From Juglans regia (Eukaryota > Streptophyta > Magnoliopsida > Fagales > Juglandaceae), in the NCBI RefSeq assembly GCF_001411555.2, contig NW_023361231.1, positions 62,001 through 126,000 on the forward strand: DNA of 64,000 nucleotides, in the 5' to 3' direction. The translations under genes were made by a program, and so were the position numbers. Below the pieces are notes generated by a model. The model was not told where the DNA came from. It made no database searches and worked only from the letters and a program-made list of their open reading frames with translations. This document shows positions 55,567 through 64,000 of the stretch, piece after piece. The stretch's first letter is position 1. Every line of letters begins with the position of its first letter.

Positions 55567-56445
55567 TATTAAAGCTAGTTTTTTTAAAGCCAATGTTTAT
55601 GTACCACTCATGTCATGATATTTGGAAGTGCATCATTTATCATGTTTTATTCTACATGTTATAGTTATATATGTATTATGCATCTCATTCACCTCTAGTT
55701 GCATAACACACGCAAGTTTTCATAAGATCAAGTGTAAGATCAGAACAGGTTGATAAGATGATCATTTAGATGAATGGTACTGATGCAATTTATGGGTGGA
55801 TGTACAAGCCACAAAGCTAAGTGTGGTTCACCATAATATGCTTGAATACCATCAGTGGCTCCCCTTGTGGATGCGAGATGTAGGGTCTGTGCACAACCTT
55901 GCATACATGGCTAAGTATGTGAGAAAATATGATTAGTAAGATAAGTCAGATAAGCCAAGATAAGTCATGCATGTCATAACATAACATGCATGATTTATGA
56001 CCAGTTATGATTTTTAAGTTCTCAACATAAAATATTTTATGAAATACCTTATGTTAAGTATGTTTACGTTATAGTGGGTTTCTTACTAATCAACTCATTT
56101 AATTTATTTTTATGTTTTTAAATCACCCCAAGTCATAATATTTATTAAGGTAGAGCTGTAGGACGAGACTTAGTTCAGGAAGGAGTGATAGTGGCCTAGA
56201 TCATATGCACAGATGTTAAGTTATGATTTTATAGCACATAATTTGAGAAATTTTAATAACTGCTTCCGCATACTCTCATTTATGATTTTTGTATTTTTAA
56301 TACAAAAAGAATCTATTTATTATAGGAAATCTTTGTAGCTGGAATTTCTTTAAGAAAAAATTTTAAAGTCATGGTCAATACTCCGGTTCCCATGAATTTT
56401 TTAAAAGTGACTTTACTCTTAACCGTAGGGGAGCAGGGTGTTATA
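54869..56445 (+). repeat. 5' LTR of gypsy element C (1,577 bp)
   Basis: It starts TGTAATAACCCAACCC and ends GGGTGTTATA before a primer-binding site. The first 0.42 kb matches the start of LTR copy 2 at 62961. A TG/TA tract lies at about 55527-55566. Confidence 0.85.
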
Positions 56446-56447
56446 GT

Positions 56448-56459
56448 TGGCATCAGAGC
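56448..56459 (+). other. Primer-binding site of gypsy element C
   Basis: TGGCATCAGAGC, 11 of 12 matches to the initiator-Met tRNA complement. Confidence 0.85.
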
Positions 56460-58111
56460 CAGGTTGGGTCTTGTAGACTTTTCTAAAATAAAAGAGAAAA
56501 AAGTTTTCAAAGGAATAATTTTTAGGACAAAAAAACTTTTGTTGAAAAACAGAAAAGAAGAAAAATAAAATAAAATCCAAGGTCAAAGTCTCCCTTAAAC
56601 ATGTCCTGCTCTGCAGTAAGTATTTTTAACTGTTACTATTTTATTTTTTTAATGAAAATTATGAATGAAAATGTTTTAGATACATGCATGTCAAAGTGGA
56701 TTTAGCGCATAAGGTAAGGAAATTTCTAAATATGAGGTTAGGAACCTTTGGTTTTAAGATTGATGATGCACCTTGTTCATGAGGAAATAGTCTTATATTT
56801 TGTAGATTTTTATTTGAAGAAATTAGGAATGAATTAAGTAGGTTTTGAAGTTATGATATAGATTAATGTATGGTGCATGGTATTTCATGATGATTGGTTG
56901 TACTCTTATGTTCTATATGTAACACGACTCTATTGCCAAGTATGAGTTGTAAGATTTAGGACCCAGACTTTGGAGAGTCTAAGGCCTCGTATGGATACGG
57001 GGATGGTTCCATCTTGTAATACTCGAATCCTACTATGTAGGTCCTTACGTCATTTATGAATTCTTTAAGTTAAATATTTTGAGATAAAGACTTTTATTAT
57101 TTTATATTTTTATTTTAAGATGAGTGTGCTTTTATTTTTATGTGGGTTATTAAATAATTCAAGGGTATGATTTTTTTTTTATGACCTTACAATATTTTCT
57201 TTCAAGTCCTTTAATTTTATCTACTCAAGAAATGGCCCAAACTCTTTTTACCATTGGATGGGTAGGTAAATAATATCTCCTGACATTTGATCTCTACCAT
57301 TCATTCTCTAGGTTATGGGATAAGTTATGATTTAAACCCATCGACTTGTCTTCCCTTGAACCCGTAGCTTCCTCCATAAGCCAATTAAGTCTCCTTCCTT
57401 CTCCTACACGTCGGCTTCCAAGACAAGTAAGCAGTTCATTTCTCATTTCCCCTACACCCGTCGGTTCTAAGGCACACAAAAGAGAAAAACTCCTCAAGAG
57501 CTCCTTTCTCCACACGAGAAACCTCTTGGTTTCCTCTAGCCGCGTGATTCTCTCTTATCTTCAAGCCGATTACTTCCACTTCCTTAGCTTAAGATCCCCA
57601 CCTAGCTTAAGATCCCCACCAAAATTCTTCAAGGAAAACGACTTTGTAAGTGAATTATATGATTCTAGCTTCTAGTTGGGATCTTGGATCTGTGGGTTTA
57701 ACCTAGGGTTTTTTTAAGAAATTTCCTGCTTGTGTTCCAGCTTTGAGTCTTCAGATTCCTCTTCCTCTTTTCATCTGCTGGTTGTTTCCGTAGCTTAAAA
57801 GGGAGCCAAGCTAGGTGATGCTCTTTCCTTGAGATTTCTTGTGATTGAGACCATGCTTAGCAAACTTGTGCCATGTATTTGGGGGTTTTCGAATTTATGT
57901 GTTAGCCAATTATCATGTAGTAGTCTCTAGACAAATTTCTCATTTGTTTCCTCTAATAGTTGCTCTAGTTGGGTGGTAACCGAAAGCTTTGTTTTTTTTT
58001 TTGCCAAACCGAATATGTTGAAACTGTTTTGCCGTGTACATCCTATGATTCGAAAATGGTATATTTTCCTATTTAACTTGGTTAGTCACAAGTGATGATT
58101 AATTGATCTGT

Positions 58112-58152
<41 letters not shown>

Positions 58153-60008
58153 CCGTGGGTCATGCTCTGTTTTGTGTGTTCCAGCCGTGTGTTGTAAGGC
58201 AGTTTTTTGTAGTCCTTTCTTGTGTTTGCTCGAGTCTAAGCCATGTTTTAATGATGCTTTTATGTGTTAAATTAAAGGAGTGAAGGCTTATAAAATTAGA
58301 TATACTTTCCTCAAGTCTATAGCCTAAGTAAGCCATTAAGAATTTCTAGATTAAACTAGTAAGCTCACTTTAGGAATTTTAAGTTGCCAAGAGTTGTACC
58401 TTTTTAATTATGCTATGTTTTCAAAAAATATATGAGTCTTTTCTTAAGTTCTCTACAACTCTTGTATTATTTAATTGTATAGTTGAGATTTTGGAGAAGA
58501 GATGGATGTTTAAGACCATGAATGTACTAAGACTTGCTAGCTGCCCATGTACTGCAAAATTTCTGAAATATGTTCTGTTTTGAAGCCTTAATCAGCCCAT
58601 TTCATCCATTGCTCAACTTCACCCTTTTGTTTAACCAAAGATAAATTTTAGTATGAAAAACCCTTGAAGAGCAAGTGACAAAAATCAACCCTCTTGTGAG
58701 CATTGCCTTTTGTTGGATTCACCTTCCATAAGACGTTACAAAGCTATTAAATGCCCTTTTTGATAAAAGTTTCAGATTAGTAGTACCTCCTTGTTCCCTA
58801 CCATTCTTAAATAAATCCCTACCGTTTTATATATTTGTAACCTATTATTTCTACCTACCTTTCATATAGAAAACGATGGCTTCTAAAAGGGGACAACAAG
58901 CAAGTTGTGTACTTTCATGGGTTTCCTTAAATATAGGAATGAGGATATTAATGCTTGATTAGTGCCATGCATATAGCAAAGGGGGTTAAGGAAAATACTT
59001 TAATTCCCATTTGGAATTTAAGTAAGCACGTAGGGGTGTCATGTGAAATGAATATTAATATGTTTATCCCATTTTATTGAATAGGAGTTTATTTTCAAGA
59101 TTCAAGGAACCTTCTTGTAAAGCATCGAGGCAATTAGCTACGACCATGCTCCTTACACAAAGATCTCTTATGAAAGAATGTCTCTCTCTTTCTAAATGTT
59201 TCTCTTATGAAAGAATGAATGTATAAATATTATGTACAAACCTTTCTTGGCAGTCCCTGTTAAGCACCCTATTTATTGATTATAATTATGTGTATATAAG
59301 GTAATGCATAATGAGATTTTATGCATGCTCTCTTTTAAATAACTTTGCCTTACCTATATGTAGTATGATATGAAACACTATTTTCAAAGAAACGCATATG
59401 CATTTGGACTAAAGAAAGATAATAAAAACGTTGATTTCGAAGAAGCAAAGAAAAGGAACGAAGGCATGAAAGTAAGTAATGGCCATATGGATGAAAATGT
59501 ACCAAAAGAATGGGCAGATTGTAATGCCGGGTAAGTAGTATTGGTAGTGCACCCAGTGCTGCCCCCCATGAAAGGGATTCCCAACTTGTAGCCGCGAGTG
59601 GAATCCGGGTCCAAAAGACCGCTAATCACAACACAAGGGGTGTAATAGTGTGTATGGGCCAAAAAAAGGGAAACGTAAAGTAAAATTATTTCTTAGAAAT
59701 GTTTATGCATGAAAGTATAGTTATGCCTTAAACCGTTTATAAATGCAAATATAGTTATTCCTTAAGCTGTTTATGCATGAAAGCATTGTCAAGAATTAGC
59801 AAATGTTTATGTATGCATGTTTTCAAAAGAAATGATTATGTGATTAATAAGTTAACAGCATGGTGTACTGCTTACTGAGTAATAGACTCACTTTGTGTTT
59901 ATGTTTTAAATGTCTAGGTATGGATGAAGAGGCTGTGGAGCCAGGCACTACTGATGAGGGAGCGACTGATGCTTAGAGTTTCCCTGTCGGTTTGACTTTG
60001 ATGATAAT

Positions 60009-61937
60009 TGTGGCGCCCCCTACCCCCATGTACGGGATCATGGGAATTGAGACACTTGGATGATGACAACACGGTCACGCATCCCAACGATAGTGCCAAG
60101 TGTGTGTACATGCAATAGTGTACAAAAATAACGCAGTGGATAATTAAAGTAAGTCAACTAAGTACCAGAATTGTTAACACAATTTAAAAATCAGTAAAAG
60201 TGGTTTTAAAAGAGTTATACAGTCATTCTGAATAAATATAATACAAATCCAAACAAAAAACGAGTGATCCCAAATCACTCCTCGGGCAGAGCCGAATTCT
60301 CAGGCTCACCCTCAGTTTCATCTGCATCGAAATCTAAGTTACCATAAAACGGTACCGCAGGTAAGTAAAATCCAAACAACTCACGAGATTAAAATGCATT
60401 AATACAACCAACATGCATGCATATGATGAAGTATGCATTATTCTCAAAACATCATTTTCTCTGAAAATGAACATTTTCCAACACACGCCAAAATCTCATT
60501 TGGCCCAAAAATAATAATCTGTCATTTTCCCAGAAAATGACCCACACAAAATCCTTTTATCCAACACGTTATTTTTCTAGAAAATAGCCCATTAATCAAT
60601 TTTACCGTATCCACCATGATCTCCCATAGGGACCATCCGCACACCCTGGCTCCGTTCGCCATACCACGGGTAACGACCGTGTGTGTGACTTCGTAATGAG
60701 CGATGCCCAGTTCCGCGTCCAGCACGTATGTGGTCAAGCATCCTCTAGCCTAGCTAGCAAAAGGGCCACGAAATCGGCACTAGAGTGTTACCATCTCGTC
60801 AGATCCTGTTGTCGCCCAGTGACAACCTGTGGGACGTCACTCAGTATATTCCGCTTCCGAGTGACCAGAGGAGCTCCACTGAGATAATGCCCCATCTCGG
60901 CTTGGGGTCATGATAAACATGTACCCAAAAATCCTTTATCACATGAAAACCCAGTTTCATTTACAAACATGATCATGCGTGCAAATATGCAACGTACATG
61001 AAACACCTCAATAACCAACATCCATCAACACTCAACACAGCCCAAACACACAAACAACTTTATCCATCAATCCATTCGACTCCCTTACTCCTCGGACTCA
61101 GTCCGGCAAAACTAACCAGATCACAGTGAAATGAGTTAGTGCAAAAATACATTTAAATCACGAAAGTTATTTGGAAAAATACTTACAGTGCTATAATATA
61201 ATTTCTGAAAGATCATGGAGCTGCAAGAAGTGGCAACACAATAATAGAACAGTACCAAATGCACTGTGGCCGTGAGTCTCAAAAATTCACTTTTGAACGG
61301 GAACAGACGAAGATCCTAGATTGCTAGGGAAGAATTTAGGGATGTCAGTGAAGCTAGTGGTGGTGGTGGTTGGCCGTGGGTGGAGGCGTAGCAGTTGAAG
61401 ACCAAAAAGCTCAAAATAAAAATGGAGTTGGATGTACTTCACCGATGACAGATCAGAGCTGAGAATGGGTGTATTGGGTTGCTAAGAGGTCGAAAGAAAA
61501 TGATGGCCGGAGGTGGCACGACGGCAGCGCAACGGCGCAAGGAATGCCGCGGCTTTAAGCTGTTCATGTGGGAGCTCACGGCGGTGCGAGAGAAGCTGGG
61601 AATGGAGGGGGTGGTCGCCGGTTGGTGGGGGAGCGAATGGGAGGGGCGGTGTCGGACACGGGCGGCGCACAGTGACACTGGATGGAGAAGAAGAAAATGC
61701 ACGAGGGAGAGAGGGAGTGGGTCGCAGCGTGTGGAAGAGGAGAGAAGAGAAGAGAAAAGAAATTTAAATGCATAACAATAATTAATATTAAGAAAGCACA
61801 TCAAAATATTTTTTCCAAAATTAAAATCATAAAAATAAACCAACTAAATATCCAACAACTTTAAAACAAGAGAATAAAATTTTGAATTAATAAAAATAAT
61901 CCTTCAATAAAAATACACTAAAATACGGGGTGCTACA
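60009..61937 (-). mobile_element. Solo LTR related to LTR-A in its first half, minus strand, ATAAT TSD
   Basis: Ends TGTGGCGCCCC and GGGGTGCTACA are inverted repeats of each other, and ATAAT is duplicated exactly at 60004-60008 and 61938-61942. On the minus strand the first 0.9 kb (TATTTTAGTGTATTTTTATT, the GC-rich leader, CGGACTGAGTCCGAGGAGTA) matches LTR-A. The second 1.0 kb has no counterpart in LTR-A. Length is 1,929 bp. Confidence 0.9.
60452..60588. repeat. Three short palindromes in the solo LTR
   Basis: TCATTTTCTCTGAAAATGA (60452-60470), GTCATTTTCCCAGAAAATGA (60521-60540) and TTATTTTTCTAGAAAATA (60569-60586) are variants of one palindrome, 45-70 bases apart, in the part not shared with LTR-A. 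Confidence 0.7.
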
Positions 61938-62960
61938 ATAATGGTTTATGTTTTATGTTTTTATGATGGGTCCCGTGTTGGGACATTTTGTTGGCATAAC
62001 TTTAGACAATATGTCTTTGGGCTTGATATAAATACTATGGTGGGGTGATGGTAATAGTGTGACTTCTATGGTGGGGTGAGGGTAACCCCACATACGATGG
62101 TTTAACACCTTTTTGTATGTGTTGTAGGGATTGAGTCCCCTCTTATTTAGAACTAGTTATGTTTGATGAATGGATGATGGACTCTGAGAGTCCTTTACTA
62201 AAATATTGAACAGATCATCTATCAGGTGTTTTCTTTTAACTAGAACTGCATATTACATGCGTGACATATTCACGCATATCCCTTATTACCCTCGTAGAAT
62301 ATATATATATATAGTATTAATAATAATTAGGAAAGAACAAGTCATGGGTCATGGCCTTGTCCTAGTTTAGGGCGGGGTTGTGACACATTTCATCTCATCT
62401 CATTATTACAATTTTTTCAAATTCTCATATAAAATATAATAAATAATTCAACTTTTTCAAATTTCAAAATAATAATAATATTATAAAATAACATTCTAAC
62501 AATATTTTATTCAACTCATCTAAAATTATCTTATTTTATCTCACTATCCAAACGAGCTAGGTTACGATTTATTGAGATTATTATTTTAGATGGAGAATTT
62601 TATTATTATTTCATGTGGAGAGTTTTATCTATATGGAGATCGTTACTTACTATTGTACGTGGAATTAAAATGATTTTTGGGTGAATTTATTATTAGGATT
62701 TTAAATCAATCTCATTGTTAAGGTTGATATTTGTTGAATTAAATTTGGAGTGTACGATGGTGAGTAGCGTGCTAATGTGTGCGCCTAAAGGATTAGTAAG
62801 GCATTAGATCAAAATATAAGATGATCATAATTTTTTTTAATATTAGGTTCAACTAAATGATTGAGGAGTCAAGAGACATGAAAAACATTTGGCAGATAAG
62901 TACGCAAGTTACTTGAGGTAAAGAAAATTCCAGGACAAAATTTCTATAAGGAGGGGAGTT

Positions 62961-63377
62961 TGTAACGACCCAACCCAATAAATTTAAGGTTGGAATATTT
63001 ATCATTTTTATTGGGCCTAAATTATATTTAATGGGCCATATTGGATAAGCTCACGAGCGATAAATTATTGAGGTTGATTAAGAGTTTTAATTAGGTTCAA
63101 TAACTAAGTTAAATCTCATTTATTTTTTATTGAACAAGTTAGACTCCTTGTAGAATTTAAAAACCGGTCATTAGAAATTTATTTCAATTTCAAATTATCA
63201 CTAATTGAAGTCCCCTACGCACTCTCAATCATTGTTAATCCTATATTGAATGAACTAATATATCATGTATTTAAATTCAAACTCTTTTCTTGAATGATCG
63301 CTATCGAGTTCAACTTGAACTCAAACTTGCAGCACCCTCTCCCAAATCTCTCTTTAAATACTCCATTCTGTGTGTTA
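62961..63377 (+). repeat. 3' LTR of gypsy element C, truncated
   Basis: It starts TGTAACGACCCAACCC right after the polypurine tract and follows LTR copy 1 to TTCTGTGTGTTA, where a copia fragment takes over. The remaining 1.1 kb or so of the LTR is not seen before the window ends. Confidence 0.82.
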
Positions 63378-64000
63378 AATATCTACAAGAAATAAAGTGT
63401 CTTGTATTTCTTCACCCATCTTGTTCACGACGTCATTTTCAGTACTTTTTTTTATTTCGACAATCTCTCTTGATGTGGCTCGGCTTGCCACAACTCCAAC
63501 AAGTGATATGCTGCCAAGATCTCATCTTTCTCCTGTCCCTGTTCTTGGACTTGACAGGTCCCTGGCCTCAATTGTAACACTAAAAGCCAAACCAGTACCA
63601 GAAAACTCCCTAGAGTCCTTTCTGCATACATCATTTGCAATGATCATGTCACGTATGCCATCGTAACTTATTTTCATCTTGCTAGCTGAGTTACTTACTG
63701 TCATTCTCATGGTCTCCCAACTAATAGAATCAATGCTCTAATCGCATCATCAACCTCAATCTCGACCGACAACAATTGATTTGTAATAGTGTTCAATTCA
63801 TTCAAGTGTTGGGAAACATGCGTACCTTTTTGACATCTTCAGACTGAACAACTTTTTCATTAGATGCACCTTGCTATTCGCATACGACTTCTCGTACATA
63901 CCAGAAAAAGCCGCCATGAGATTCGCCGTCGTTCTATCCTTGATAATGTTGTGCGCCACTGGTCTGGATAAAGTCAGCCAAATAATCCCGAGAACCTGTT
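63378..64000 (-). pseudogene. copia gag fragment with zinc knuckle, minus strand, runs off the window
   Basis: Read on the minus strand from 64000, frames contain a copia gag (UBN2-type) series: FSGMYEKSYANSKVHLMKK, LNTITNQLLSVEIEVDDAIR, WETMRMTVSNSASKMKISYD and GTGLAFSVTIEARDLSS. The zinc knuckle CWSCGKPSHIKRDC lies at 63501-63460 (CX2CX4HX4C). Shifts separate these pieces. After the knuckle about 80 bases of linker remain before the junction with LTR-C at 63377, so protease and all later domains are missing here. This family differs from the copia element at 25-30 kb. Confidence 0.8.

Larger units (their letters stand above)
57015..62385 (+). mobile_element. Solo LTR (family B), interrupted by another solo LTR
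   Basis: It starts TGTAATACTCGAATCC and ends GGGGTTGTGACA. Flanks are CATCT (57010-57014) and CATTT (62386-62390), a 5-bp TSD with one mismatch. Without the nested LTR it is about 3.4 kb. No primer site follows and no polypurine tract precedes it. It shares its start with the fragment at 32514. A (TA)n tract lies at about 58114-58150. Confidence 0.78.
56983..62557. mobile_element. Tourist-like MITE interrupted by LTR-B
   Basis: It begins GGCCTCGTATGGAT and ends ATCCAAACGAGC. TAA precedes it (56980-56982) and TAG follows. Without the LTR it is about 199 bp, close to the 213-bp MITE at 39786, with the same CATCTCATCTCATTATTACAA segment. Confidence 0.75.
56460..62960 (+). mobile_element. Interior of gypsy element C with a three-level nested insertion
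   Basis: Element sequence is 56460-56982 and 62558-62960 only, under 1 kb and non-coding. The right part ends CCAGGACAAAATTTCT then AAGGAGGGGAG, a polypurine tract directly before the 3' LTR. Between them lies a Tourist MITE that holds LTR-B, which holds another LTR. Most of the internal domain has been lost or never existed. Confidence 0.8.

Noticed and set aside
1..64000. tRNA, rRNA or other conserved RNA genes
   Set aside because: No cloverleaf with A and B boxes and no rRNA-like stretch was noticed by eye; a tRNAscan run would settle it.

Overview
This is plant nuclear DNA. It has LTR retrotransposons with initiator-Met-tRNA primer sites, plant LINEs, a CACTA element, hAT- and Tourist-type MITEs, AT-rich spacers and only one recognisable host gene. 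The abundant Tourist-like MITEs with GATGAGATGAGAT-type ends recall Fagales trees such as walnut or hickory. That is an impression from memory and was not tested.

Layout. 1-3.6 kb: an LTR fragment and a 5'-truncated minus-strand LINE with its target-site duplication (TSD). 3.64-12.99 kb: a CACTA (En/Spm) transposon with both ends and an AGG TSD. It holds an open 394-residue gene on the minus strand, remnants of two transposase genes, arrays of the palindrome ACGTTCGAACGT and a 68-base-arm hairpin. 13-24.7 kb: two solo LTRs (D and E, each with a TSD), two hAT-like MITEs, a Tourist MITE and two minisatellite-like arrays. 24.8-31.3 kb: a single-exon AAA-ATPase gene (AATP1/HSR4, BCS1-like family), split after codon 58 by a 5.0-kb copia element and broken again at Walker B by a 26-bp copied segment. 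31.4-39.2 kb: MITEs, LTR-B remnants and simple repeats. 39.2-53.8 kb: a minus-strand LINE with an 18-bp TSD, containing a Tourist MITE and a plus-strand LINE, which in turn contains a non-autonomous gypsy element with a further insert in its 3' LTR. 54.9-63.4 kb: gypsy element C, containing a Tourist MITE, containing solo LTR-B, containing another solo LTR. 63.4-64 kb: the end of a copia gag on the minus strand.

No host gene in the window looks intact. The one open frame of good length with a recognisable domain is the 394-residue CACTA passenger. Much of the evolutionary record is readable because TSDs survive: I could pair them for the CACTA element, the copia element, four solo LTRs, two LINEs, three hAT-like MITEs and most Tourist MITEs. 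Coordinates and match counts were read by eye and may be off by a base or two.
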